From Cyanobacteria bacterium TGS_CYA1 (lineage in GTDB: Bacteria > Cyanobacteriota > Vampirovibrionia > Obscuribacterales > Obscuribacteraceae): a stretch of 64,000 nucleotides of DNA. This document shows, piece by piece, positions 43,488-52,069 of the stretch. A model generated the notes under the pieces. The model was not told the DNA's origin and ran no database searches. It saw only the letters and a program-made list of their open reading frames with translations. Position numbers and translations under genes: made by a program. How positions within the stretch are numbered: the stretch's first letter is position 1; every line of letters starts with the position of its first letter. Location of the stretch: assembly GCA_026129135.1 (NCBI GenBank), contig JAHCIQ010000001.1, positions 1-64,000 on the forward strand, in the 5' to 3' direction.

Positions 43488-44606
43488 CTACATTACATTT
43501 ACTGGGGCTGCCACAGCGATACTCGTGGTGGCGTGGGTTTCCATCAACAACTCGGATTCTGCTGGAATTACAAAGGTAGATCCTTTATCCATCATGAGAC
43601 GCGAAGTATAGAGGTGTTGCTGTTCTTTGGAATAAGGTTCACCTAACCAAGAACCGGTAATGAAGCCTTTTGCAGCGACTTTACCGCCTTTGGACAAGTC
43701 AACCATACCTTGAGCTGCGGCCTCTGGTTCTTCAACTACCCAATTGTCTTTATCCATTCGGTTAGTGTATTGATCGATTGGAATAAAGCTGTTGATTGGC
43801 TTTGCATCTGCCATAACAAACTGGTTGTGGTCGCCCATGATGTGAGCGCTTATCGGTATTTCCTGTCCGTCTGGTGTTTCCATCGCGAAGAAATCGATTG
43901 TTACGGCATCTTTGTTGGGGTAACCGTTATATTTGTATACGTCTGCATTAACCACTTTGCCGTGCACCAGAGTACCTTTAGGCAAGTAAGTCTTGTAGTC
44001 TGTCTCTAGTGGAATGTCGCGGCTAATTACAGCTGTAACATTGTCTCCAATAGTGGCACCATCATTAAAGAAGCCAGAAACTATTTGAATAGGTAGTCTC
44101 ATTTCTGGCTTAAGCACGATGATGTGTTTGTCTGTTGCCACCACAGCTGATGCTATTGGTGTGGTGCTGGTCATTTTGCTGACGTATGTCTTGATTGCAT
44201 TTTCGTCAGACAAGCAGTCTTTGATTTTGCTTGCCCAGTATTCGGCTAATGCCATCATGGTCATGTCTTTGCGTTTTGCACTGTTTGCATCTGCAGTGAT
44301 AATGTGGAATCCATCGAGCTTAACGACTGGGTGACGATTTTCAATTTCAACCGTTACTGCCGATGGTCCTTTATTATGTGCTTTGATAATTGCATTATCT
44401 AAGTTCTTCTGAACGATAACTGCTCTCTCTGAAGCTGTCAGCTTGTCTGCGTTTGCTTCGAGTTCGAAAAGGTCACCGCACAAATGGATTGTTCTTTTTT
44501 CTGTCACTATGACTTCATCGGCGATAACTGGTTTTACTGCGAAACCCAGCGCTAATAGAGCGGTCATAGCGAGAAGAATTTGAGTTTTAATTGGCTTGCT
44601 TGTCAT
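43488..44606 (-). CDS. Secreted protein, paralogue B
   Basis: 372 residues from Met 44606, preceded by AAGGAGGAGAGAC; a longer reading to 44636 runs across that site. Signal peptide about 1-30 (PVIAD). Shares with paralogue A the block LDNAIIK...VVKLDGFHIITADANSAKRKDM...SKIKDCLSDENA, then a beta-rich half with PKGTLVHGKVVNA and IDFFAMETPDGQEIPI that resembles the extracytoplasmic barrel of VirB10/TrbI-type proteins in pattern. A further 90 residues are unique. No conjugation genes are nearby. Function unknown. Confidence 0.72.
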   Translation of the reverse strand: MTSKPIKTQILLAMTALLALGFAVKPVIADEVIVTEKRTIHLCGDLFELEANADKLTASERAVIVQKNLDNAIIKAHNKGPSAVTVEIENRHPVVKLDGFHIITADANSAKRKDMTMMALAEYWASKIKDCLSDENAIKTYVSKMTSTTPIASAVVATDKHIIVLKPEMRLPIQIVSGFFNDGATIGDNVTAVISRDIPLETDYKTYLPKGTLVHGKVVNADVYKYNGYPNKDAVTIDFFAMETPDGQEIPISAHIMGDHNQFVMADAKPINSFIPIDQYTNRMDKDNWVVEEPEAAAQGMVDLSKGGKVAAKGFITGSWLGEPYSKEQQHLYTSRLMMDKGSTFVIPAESELLMETHATTSIAVAAPVNVM

Positions 44607-44807
44607 GTCTCTCCTCCTTATTAACTTGCCTGCCACTAAGCAATCGAAAATTCGGAAGTAACCAGGTGAGATCGATGATCAAGTCTCGTCCGGCGCTTCT
44701 TCGATTTCTGTTCCACTTCCTACTAAACCTATAGCCGAGTGATATCGAATCAATGCCCAACTTTTTCTAATAGACGGAAAAAAGTTCTGTGCTAAGTGAA
44801 GAATAGG

Positions 44808-44860
44808 ATCGCACAGCGCTAATGCTCTTCCACTTCCAAGGCGCTGTGCGATTTGTTTTT
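44808..44860. terminator. Strong hairpin with T-run
   Basis: ATCGCACAGCGC (44808-44819) / GCGCTGTGCGAT (44841-44852), a perfect 12-bp stem, followed on the plus strand by TTGTTTTT. On the minus strand it lies about 22 bases downstream of the SGNH gene, whose transcript it probably ends despite a weaker CCTATTCTT tail. There is no annotated plus-strand gene before it. Confidence 0.7.
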
Positions 44861-44881
44861 GGCGCGATTTACTATTTTGAT

Positions 44882-45982
44882 CTACTGATTGTTCAACACG
44901 CTTTTTATGCGTCGCACCGTGTCACCATTTACACCTTCGACTTTCAAAAAGATCTGTTCTGCACGTACCAAATTGTCATGTGCGAGCCGCATCTTGTCCG
45001 GGTTCTCCTGGGACATCTGTGATTGTGCAAGAAGCAATAATGTTTGTCCTTTTGGAAGATTTTTTTGCTCTGAAGGAAAAGCCGCATCGATAGCCTGTAA
45101 TCGTCGCGTCAGTAATTTTTCGGATTCGTCGTACTTGTTTTCGCTTAGTAAGTATTCAGCAATATCCACGCGCACGTCAGGCAATTGCGCGGTGTATTCG
45201 GGATGATCTTTTGCGATGGCATCCCAGTCACGAACACATTCATACAGTTTTTTGCAAACTATGGGGTCGAATTCACCCGGAGCGAAATCGGCTAGCTTAG
45301 CGAATTTTTCATTGCCGAATAATTTTTTGAAAATTGCCAGGCTATATATAAAGGTACCGTTTGCTCCGGGATGATGCAAATCAGGGCTGTAAAGCTCAAT
45401 TTCAGGGTTCGTTTCCTGAATATGAAAAAACATATCACCAGCAGAAATAGTGGGAACTTTTAGCTCCCTTTCCGACTCTCTGTATGACTGACTTATAACC
45501 GATTGATTGTTGAAATAGAATTTGTCTGCATAAGTCATGATCGAATATGGCTTGCCACCAGCTTTTTCTATTAAAGGCAATACTGGCATCATTTCATTTT
45601 TTATATAATCTTTTTTCTCGAATGCTGAGCCACTGTGATTTTGTAAAATAACAGTGTTCCACTTTTGAGCAAGCAAAGCATTGACGTCTTTCCTGGCTAA
45701 ATGATTTTCCAAACTGAAACCCGGCCACGCAGCAGACGTTATGAAATAGTTGCCTTGCGGATCTGCTTGCTTGAGCATTTCGACTAAAAGTGCCGGCGCA
45801 TCATTATAGAAAGTAAGACTGTTGCCCAAAATCAATATGCGTTCTGCTTTTGTTTGGTCGCCAATCGAATAAGTTGTGACACCAATAGTTCCACCAAGCA
45901 TTTTGGAGAGAATGCGCGGGGCTTGCCAGACCAAGATTGCGCCAACCGCGACACTTGCAAGAACTAGGACTTTCCACTTCAT
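44882..45982 (-). CDS. SGNH/GDSL-type hydrolase with C-terminal helical repeats
   Basis: 366 residues. N-terminal signal anchor about 4-22. SGNH domain about 45-240: block I ILGNSLTFYN with nucleophile Ser55 (GNSL instead of GDSL), block V DLHHPGANG with Asp201 and His204. About 260-366 are TPR-like helices (YLLSENKYDESEKLLTRRLQA; AHDNLVRAEQIF). Such enzymes deacylate sugars or lipids; the location outside the membrane suggests a cell-envelope substrate. Its start follows the stop of the upstream gene by 4 bases, so the two are one operon. Confidence 0.85.
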   Translation of the reverse strand: MKWKVLVLASVAVGAILVWQAPRILSKMLGGTIGVTTYSIGDQTKAERILILGNSLTFYNDAPALLVEMLKQADPQGNYFITSAAWPGFSLENHLARKDVNALLAQKWNTVILQNHSGSAFEKKDYIKNEMMPVLPLIEKAGGKPYSIMTYADKFYFNNQSVISQSYRESERELKVPTISAGDMFFHIQETNPEIELYSPDLHHPGANGTFIYSLAIFKKLFGNEKFAKLADFAPGEFDPIVCKKLYECVRDWDAIAKDHPEYTAQLPDVRVDIAEYLLSENKYDESEKLLTRRLQAIDAAFPSEQKNLPKGQTLLLLAQSQMSQENPDKMRLAHDNLVRAEQIFLKVEGVNGDTVRRIKSVLNNQ

Positions 45983-45986
45983 TCAA

Positions 45987-47318
45987 CTAATCATAACGCA
46001 TGTGTTCGAGATTTTTCTTTCTGAAACGTCCGTCTGCGTCAATAATTAAGTAGCTATGAGATTCTGTTTGCAAATCGATTTCTTGAGAGTCTAACCAATG
46101 CATTCCTGCGCACGGTTCGGAGAACAGAATAATGCTGCTGGCACAGTTGTCTGACATGAACAACCTAGTGCAGAGCTTGTTGTCGTGATACAACTCCAGC
46201 TTTATATTGGGACGTGAGGGAAGATTTGCCTCTTTCCATGCTTCGTTAGCCTGTTCGTCAGGAATATCCCATGTCGATTCTCGATTTTTTATGTCAATGC
46301 AGACTTTCCGTTCACCACCAGAGTGCTTCCATTGTTCGAGCCATTCAAGACGTTGAATTGCAGGTTCGAATTTTTGATGTAAATTCAAAATTTGAAACCA
46401 ACTGCCAACTTGACGCCCGTGTTTAATCCGAATGTGCCACTTGCTTGAGAGAATTTTTTCATTCGAAATAGGTTTCAATTCGACCCAAATATCTTTTGGA
46501 TTTAGTCCAGCGCTAACTGTAAATTGCGGCTCTATCAATTCGAATCCAGGCATTTGCTCAATTAAGTTTCTTGCCATTTTGTCCTTATAGATTTTTCGAA
46601 TGTCATATTCCCAAAAAAATGAATCGGACCAGAATTCTGTTTGCCAATACTTTTGCCCGTTTAAAAGGTAATTGCATACAATTGAACGGCAATCATTCGC
46701 GGACCTATCAGGCAAAAAAGATAGTTTTAAAGGCAATTCTGTTGAAAAGGTTTTCCAGTTTTCAGAACCGACTTTTACATTCCAGGGCAGCATCCAGGGG
46801 CAGTCGTTGTCACTGGAGATCTCTATCTTCTCCGAACATATTTCAGGATCATTTATCGTCGCAGAAAAATACACTTGGTTAGAGCTAACTTCCTTCTCGA
46901 ATACTAACCTGTGTCTTGCGGATTCTGAGATCGAAGCGACATCAAAAGCACATAAATCTTTTGAGACATTGGCAGCCTTCCAGGATGGATATTGGACAGG
47001 AATGCATTGCTTCATTAATTCGTCGCGGTGGCGGGCAACATTCTCCTGATTGATTCCTAGATCATTTAAATCCAATGTATTTTTCAATTTGGATTTTTGA
47101 ATCACAGCTACCAACTCTTTGAGGAATTCAGTCGAAATCTCTCGACCCTCTTCTGAAACGTATTTCCCTGAATTTTTAGAATATTTGGTGGTCGAATCGA
47201 AGCCCCAGCAACCGTCCTGTTGATAAAATGTTTCAATTTCAGGAGAAGCATTGGCTGGTAGCATCAGCGCGAAAAGAGCTGCTATCCAAATTACCTTTGT
47301 TAAAAGCCTGAACGTCAT
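45987..47318 (-). CDS. Hypothetical secreted protein
   Basis: 443 residues. Signal peptide about 1-24 (ANASPE). Rich in Trp and Cys (more than 10 Cys), suggesting a disulphide-stabilised exported protein; two or three beta-rich domains of about 130 residues are likely, but no family is recognised. It has no ribosome binding site; TATTGT lies 6 nt before the ATG. It lies 4 bases upstream of the SGNH hydrolase gene on the same strand, so a shared envelope-related role is possible. Confidence 0.66.
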   Translation of the reverse strand: MTFRLLTKVIWIAALFALMLPANASPEIETFYQQDGCWGFDSTTKYSKNSGKYVSEEGREISTEFLKELVAVIQKSKLKNTLDLNDLGINQENVARHRDELMKQCIPVQYPSWKAANVSKDLCAFDVASISESARHRLVFEKEVSSNQVYFSATINDPEICSEKIEISSDNDCPWMLPWNVKVGSENWKTFSTELPLKLSFLPDRSANDCRSIVCNYLLNGQKYWQTEFWSDSFFWEYDIRKIYKDKMARNLIEQMPGFELIEPQFTVSAGLNPKDIWVELKPISNEKILSSKWHIRIKHGRQVGSWFQILNLHQKFEPAIQRLEWLEQWKHSGGERKVCIDIKNRESTWDIPDEQANEAWKEANLPSRPNIKLELYHDNKLCTRLFMSDNCASSIILFSEPCAGMHWLDSQEIDLQTESHSYLIIDADGRFRKKNLEHMRYD

Positions 47319-47324
47319 AAAGCC

Positions 47325-47330
47325 ACAATA
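47325..47330 (-). promoter_or_regulatory. -10-like hexamer before a probable leaderless gene
   Basis: TATTGT on the minus strand, exactly 6 nt before the ATG of the secreted protein starting at 47318. No Shine-Dalgarno and no clear -35. Confidence 0.4.
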
Positions 47331-47430
47331 GTGCCGAGTTCATATTAATAGAACCTGGAAAACCCTGAATTCTTTGGGAACCGACTTAAATTAACTGCGT
47401 CCTCTTTGCCGACCATAGGGAGGCGCTACC

Positions 47431-48255
47431 ATGCAACAGATAGAGGACAATCATTATTTCGACCGCATGCTCAAGTATGGGCAATGCAGGCGCGAAATCG
47501 GAGACTATGCGCTGGCGCAGCTAGTGCTAGAAGACTTGAAACTAAACTATGCCGGTCCTCACAAAGTCGACTCTGAGCGAGAAGCCAGGCTTTACGACGA
47601 ATTGGGAAACACTTACTTTTGTCGCCACGACAAAGACGAGGCAGTGGCTAATTACCGAAAGGCGTTAGATTTGCTGAGTAGTGAATACTATTCTGATCAC
47701 TCCAAGCTTACGCCAGTTCTAGATCATATGGGCGAGCTTTATTTGAGCGAAGGCAATTTCGAAGCGGCTCATGCAGTTTGCCAGAAGTCGCTTTCTATCA
47801 AAGAAAAGTGTCGACTTCAAAACAACGCCGATACAATTGAAAGTTTGCGATGTTGCTCTATCATAGAAGCTTATCTTGGCAATTTCGACGACGCCCACAA
47901 GCTCATAGATAAAGGAATCAAGCTGCTGGAGCCAACAACCATTGGACCAGTTGAAGAGTTCATTTATTTGAAAGCCAAAGTGTTGCAGATGCAAGAGCGC
48001 TATCACGAAGCTGATCATGCATACAGAAAGGCGATAGCTACGTTTTGCCGCCGAATAGGAAGGTGTCACAGACTGGCTAAATGTTTGCGTGACTATATCG
48101 ATTTTTTGATCATGGTTGGAAACAATACTGATGCCGAGAAACTGAAAGTTCACGCCAACAACATCGATATGGCGAACACGGGCGAAGTCGACTCCACTCT
48201 GCCACATTCAGCGTATTATGAGAAATTGAGATATCCTGCCACAACTTTTCACTAA
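47431..48255 (+). CDS. Cytoplasmic TPR protein
   Basis: 274 residues with a good GGGAGG 7 to 8 bases upstream. About five TPR units between residues 15 and 235, of the kinesin-light-chain-like type with 40 to 42-residue spacing (ELGNTYFCRHDKDEAVANYRKAL; HMGELYLSEGNFEAAHAVCQKSL). No signal peptide, so likely a cytoplasmic scaffold. The stop overlaps the stop of the convergent CULT gene by 4 bases. Confidence 0.82.
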   Translation: MQQIEDNHYFDRMLKYGQCRREIGDYALAQLVLEDLKLNYAGPHKVDSEREARLYDELGNTYFCRHDKDEAVANYRKALDLLSSEYYSDHSKLTPVLDHMGELYLSEGNFEAAHAVCQKSLSIKEKCRLQNNADTIESLRCCSIIEAYLGNFDDAHKLIDKGIKLLEPTTIGPVEEFIYLKAKVLQMQERYHEADHAYRKAIATFCRRIGRCHRLAKCLRDYIDFLIMVGNNTDAEKLKVHANNIDMANTGEVDSTLPHSAYYEKLRYPATTFH

Positions 48256-48593
48256 CGCAAAAGACGCGTAGCAATTAGTCCTACAAAACTTCTCTCGCCA
48301 CGATAAAACCATCCAAGATGGTTATGGCAGTTAGAGCAAATCGCAAATGTCCAGGCGTATCCAGCAAACCAGGTCGCTTCCTGTGTGGGTTCGCCTGCTT
48401 CCACTGCACCATCTGCCGAACTGTAGCAGAGCAAATGAAATGAGTATCCTGCTGGGTTTCGGAATGTGTACTCGTGCGGCACAACTGCACAGGATGGATC
48501 TGTGATTTCGGCATTGCAAGCCTTGCACCGAACAGACTTTTGCGTCTCTTCGACTGTTTCAGTTTCGAAATCTGAGATGGTTTGCGTACACAT
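48252..48593 (-). CDS. CULT-domain (cereblon-type) protein
   Basis: 113 residues, almost entirely one CULT domain, the thalidomide-binding fold of cereblon also known from small bacterial proteins. Zn-binding CKAC at 23-26 and CSNC at 86-89. The aromatic cage is complete: Trp75, Trp81 and Trp95 have the same 6- and 14-residue spacing as Trp380/386/400 of human cereblon, and the surrounding TWFAGYAWTFAICSNC and HLGWFY are near matches. Tyr97 takes the place of the Phe two residues after the third Trp. No other domain. It should bind a cyclic imide or similar small ligand in the cytoplasm. No ribosome binding site of note. Confidence 0.92.
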   Translation of the reverse strand: MCTQTISDFETETVEETQKSVRCKACNAEITDPSCAVVPHEYTFRNPAGYSFHLLCYSSADGAVEAGEPTQEATWFAGYAWTFAICSNCHNHLGWFYRGERSFVGLIATRLLR

Positions 48594-48661
48594 TGCCGGG
48601 GGTAAGATTCTGTTCTTACCAGATTATGCCAAAATCGATAAATCTCAAGCGGAGTTCGTAC

Positions 48662-49918
48662 ATGCAAGCCAAATATCGCAAAGCTTTCGTAATTACTGCG
48701 TGCCTGCTGTCATTAGCTGGCTTGCCATCGGCGCATGCTGAGGATCGAATCGCGCATTTGAGATACCTTGGAAGTGCCGAGTTGAATTGGCAAACTCAGA
48801 AGCGCGAAGAGGCGCTCAAAGACATTGACAAGAGTATTGAAGCTTATTCGGGAAATGCGGGTGCATATTTATTGCGTGCGTCCATGCGAGGAACCATGGG
48901 CAATCACAAAGGTGTTGTGGACGATTGCAATAGGGCGCTTTACTTGAAACCGGATATGGATGCTGCAGTTCAGATTCGCGCGGTTGCTTATGCTGCTTTG
49001 GGTAAATACAAAGAAGCAATCGAAGATTTGACTACATTAATTGATAAGCGAAAGAACGATACCAAATCCTATCTGACACGCGCAGACGTCTATGGCATGG
49101 CTGATGACGAAAAGATGTCGCGCAAAGATATTAATAAGGCTTTAGAGCTTGAACCTTCGAACGCCAGAGCGAAAAGGGCATTAGTTATCTGGCATTTGCA
49201 ATTTAGAAAGTTCAAAGAAGCTCTGCCTCTAACCGAGAAGTATGTATCAGAAAATCCGAAATCGGCGGATGCGCACTATTTTCTTGCGAGGGCACACTCC
49301 GGAAATAATCAGATTCAAAAAGCCATAGAAGATTGTACCCAGGCTATTAATCTGGACCCGAAATTTTATCGAGCATTTACCAGTCGTGGTTATTACAAAC
49401 TGATACTCAAAGACTACAAAGGATCGATTATAGATAGTGATTCTTCAATCAAATTGGATTCTAAAAACGCAGTTCCAGTGCAGAATAAGGCGTTAGCTTA
49501 CTTTCTTCAAAATGACTATTTGAAGGCTGCTGATTTATACAAATCTGCAGCAGGACTATACGACAAAAAAGAGCGCAAGGTCAGGTCGCGTTTACTTGCT
49601 GCTTTTTCACTTAAGCTTGCAGGGAAAGCAACGGAATCAAAAACCGAAATGGCATTGACTAAAAAAGAGGCAGAAAAGACAAATCTTGGCACGCTGCTCT
49701 TGTTTATGGAGGGCGGAACTACAGCAGATAAGGTACTTGCTGTAGCGCCAAAGCTGGAGTACCAGTGCACAGCTAAAACAATGATGGCATTGGAGTTGCT
49801 TCGCTTGAAGAAAACTAAAGAGGCACACGATTATTTCAACTGGGTCATAGCAAATGGTGATGGAGATGAAGATGAAACGTATATTTCAAAAGCATTTCTG
49901 GACCGCAAGGCGTTTTAG
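48662..49918 (+). CDS. Secreted TPR protein
   Basis: 418 residues from ATG 48662, supported by GCGGAG 7 bases upstream; the longer reading from 48593 lacks a ribosome binding site. Signal peptide about 1-26 (SAHAED). At least seven TPR units between residues 35 and 320 (AYLLRASMRGTMGNHKGVVDDCNRAL and similar), then a looser helical C-terminus. Secreted TPR proteins usually act as scaffolds for envelope complexes. Divergent from the CULT gene across a 68-base region. Ends 4 bases into the convergent cobS stop. Confidence 0.84.
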   Translation: MQAKYRKAFVITACLLSLAGLPSAHAEDRIAHLRYLGSAELNWQTQKREEALKDIDKSIEAYSGNAGAYLLRASMRGTMGNHKGVVDDCNRALYLKPDMDAAVQIRAVAYAALGKYKEAIEDLTTLIDKRKNDTKSYLTRADVYGMADDEKMSRKDINKALELEPSNARAKRALVIWHLQFRKFKEALPLTEKYVSENPKSADAHYFLARAHSGNNQIQKAIEDCTQAINLDPKFYRAFTSRGYYKLILKDYKGSIIDSDSSIKLDSKNAVPVQNKALAYFLQNDYLKAADLYKSAAGLYDKKERKVRSRLLAAFSLKLAGKATESKTEMALTKKEAEKTNLGTLLLFMEGGTTADKVLAVAPKLEYQCTAKTMMALELLRLKKTKEAHDYFNWVIANGDGDEDETYISKAFLDRKAF

Positions 49919-50679
49919 AAATAGATAGCTACAACACTTGCAGCGACCAGACCAATAGTTTCAGACACTTCCACTACAGCACCATAAGTGTCGCCAGTCT
50001 GTCCTTTCAGTTTGCCATTGAGCCAGTGCGAGGCGATGATACCTGGGATTATTGCTGCTGGAATAATTGCAGCTACATAAAATGCGTCGTATGTCGTGAA
50101 AAATACAGATATCGTAAGTGGTATCAAAGCACCAATAAGCAAATCCGATTTTTTAGTTGTTTCGTGCCAGATTTTTCCGCTACCAAATTCGCGGGCATAA
50201 GAAAAATTGGCTATTGCATAAAGCTCTGTCCATCGAGCCCAGCAAGGAATTAATATTAATGCGGCCAGCGCTTTTACAGGCAGAGAAAATATCGCTGCAA
50301 GTGCACAGGTTTTTAGCAAAATCGAAAGTATACCGGTTATGGCGCCGAAATTTCCGACTCGTGAATCTTTCATTATTTCAAGCATTGAGTCGCGATCTTT
50401 GTGCGAACAGATTCCATCGGCAGTGTCCATCAGTCCATCCAGATGCAAGCCACCGCTCAGAACAATCAAGACTGTAGTGAGGATTGCGGCACCGACAAAG
50501 TCGGGGGCCTGAATTAAAACTAGAGGAACATAACACGCGCAAGTAAGCGCACCAATTAGGATACCGGCAATTGGAAGGTATTTACCCAGTCCAGATATCA
50601 AATCTTCAGAACTCGAATGCTTGCCTACAGGCAATGAAGTTACATAACTAAGCGTAGCCATAAGCTTACTTATGATCAT
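49915..50679 (-). CDS. cobS: Adenosylcobinamide-GDP ribazoletransferase
   Basis: Last step of cobalamin nucleotide-loop assembly: joins adenosylcobinamide-GDP with alpha-ribazole at the membrane. 254 residues with six or seven hydrophobic helices; the Mg-binding GGLHLDGLMDTADG near 76-89 and the C-terminal GQTGDTYGA near 227-235 are diagnostic. The start is ATG 50679 (overlapping the upstream stop by 14 bases) or ATG 50661. No other cobalamin gene or B12 riboswitch is visible in the window, so it may serve salvage. Confidence 0.93.
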   Translation of the reverse strand: MIISKLMATLSYVTSLPVGKHSSSEDLISGLGKYLPIAGILIGALTCACYVPLVLIQAPDFVGAAILTTVLIVLSGGLHLDGLMDTADGICSHKDRDSMLEIMKDSRVGNFGAITGILSILLKTCALAAIFSLPVKALAALILIPCWARWTELYAIANFSYAREFGSGKIWHETTKKSDLLIGALIPLTISVFFTTYDAFYVAAIIPAAIIPGIIASHWLNGKLKGQTGDTYGAVVEVSETIGLVAASVVAIYF

Positions 50680-51976
50680 GTATTTCTGCCGTGAATTCCG
50701 GGCGGCGGCGTATGATGCCGCAATTTTGCGCAGCTAACATTTCGCGCTTGGGATTGTAATAAAGCACGGTATCGGTGACAGTGCCTATTACTTCGGCATC
50801 GTTTTCCATGTGCGATGCGATTTCGAGAATCTTTGGCATCGATTCTGCAAGAATACGCTCTGAGTGTTCTGTGTCCTCGGACATTTTTATGTCGTTATCC
50901 CAGGGCAATTGAATTTGTCCTAAATGCCCAATGATATCTGGAGTTACGGGCAGTGGAATATCGGGGTTCAACGCATAGGCAAAGGTTGCGCGATTGTCGC
51001 AATTTTCGATAAATGCCTGGTGCGGACCGACAATTTCTTCGGCATTGTTCATGATCATGAGCGCATAATCGGGGCGGTCGGGACCGGTGTAATTGTCTTC
51101 AGATATATCGAAAAGTCGCGCCTCTACTTGTGCTAGGGGCTTAGCGTAAGTATTGTAATACTCTATTGCTTCTGGTTCTATTTCGAGTCCTCGCAATACG
51201 CCTTTTAGTACTGCAAGGGTTCCCGCGATTGCTTTCAGATTGTGATTAGGGACCAGAACATCGAAGGCGTCGACCAGTGGATCGACTTTTGTATTGGCTT
51301 GCGATGGGGCTTTGTAGCCAAGCAAAATGGTCCCGTACAAAACGAAGAACCAGTCTTGTTTGTTGAATTCTTTTTTGCTTGCCATATAGTGCAAGCGTTT
51401 CAAAACCATTTTGCGATGCGTTATCTCATTTCTTTCTTCGTCGTCGTTTGCTAGTTTTTCTAAGCGTTTGATAGTTTGCTCGACATTTTTCAAATCGCGT
51501 ACAAGCGCATAGCAAGCCGATAAATTTAAAACAGTATCGAAATCTTCTTCTAGTTTTAAAACCTGCTCGAAATTGGCGATTGCTTCTTTAAACTCTCCAA
51601 GAGACATTTGAGCAAAAGCAAGTTCGTAGCGCACTGTGTTATTGGCGGGAAATTTATCCAGACATTTTTGGAGCAAATTGCGTCCAATATCGAAATAACG
51701 CTCGCCAACCAGATGATAGGCAGCTTCGAAAACTTCCTGGGGATTTTCGTCGATAGCAGTTTGGGAAGTTCTGACTTTTTCTGCCAGTCGCTCTAGTGCC
51801 ACGGACAAATCGGTTTGGTTCAGCGCTTTGGCGTAGCGTGAAAACAAACTAATCAAGTCACTGTTTTCTCCAGCATTGAGCCAGATACTTTTCATCGTCG
51901 AAAGACAGAGGTCGAATTTGCCGTCATCGAGCAAAGCACCTGCTTTTTCTATTCGCGATTGAAAACTTTCAGTCAT
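50666..51976 (-). CDS. Cytoplasmic TPR protein upstream of cobS
   Basis: 436 residues without signal peptide. N-terminal half (about 5-190) has about four TPR-like units (YELAFAQMSLGEFKEAIANFEQVL, LNLSACYALVRDLKNVEQTI). C-terminal half (about 200-436) is a mixed alpha/beta domain with several Asp/His-rich segments (PDYALMIMNNAEE, PDIIGHLGQIQLPWD), not recognised. It overlaps cobS by 14 bases and is divergent from tpiA across 93 bases. Link to cobalamin metabolism is only positional. Confidence 0.72.
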   Translation of the reverse strand: MTESFQSRIEKAGALLDDGKFDLCLSTMKSIWLNAGENSDLISLFSRYAKALNQTDLSVALERLAEKVRTSQTAIDENPQEVFEAAYHLVGERYFDIGRNLLQKCLDKFPANNTVRYELAFAQMSLGEFKEAIANFEQVLKLEEDFDTVLNLSACYALVRDLKNVEQTIKRLEKLANDDEERNEITHRKMVLKRLHYMASKKEFNKQDWFFVLYGTILLGYKAPSQANTKVDPLVDAFDVLVPNHNLKAIAGTLAVLKGVLRGLEIEPEAIEYYNTYAKPLAQVEARLFDISEDNYTGPDRPDYALMIMNNAEEIVGPHQAFIENCDNRATFAYALNPDIPLPVTPDIIGHLGQIQLPWDNDIKMSEDTEHSERILAESMPKILEIASHMENDAEVIGTVTDTVLYYNPKREMLAAQNCGIIRRRPEFTAEIHDHK

Positions 51977-52069
51977 TGAACAACTAATTTACTATCTTTT
52001 CGTTCTAGAATTTGCGCAGTATAGCGTTGTATATGTAATGCGCATCCAACAATTTAACAGGATAAAGTC

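Noticed and set aside
48662..49918. Longer start at 48593 for the secreted TPR gene
   Set aside because: It lacks a ribosome binding site and would bury the signal peptide 23 residues inside the protein.
50680..52069. B12 riboswitch for cobS
   Set aside because: The upstream region is filled by the TPR gene and only 93 bases remain before tpiA; no B12-box is visible.
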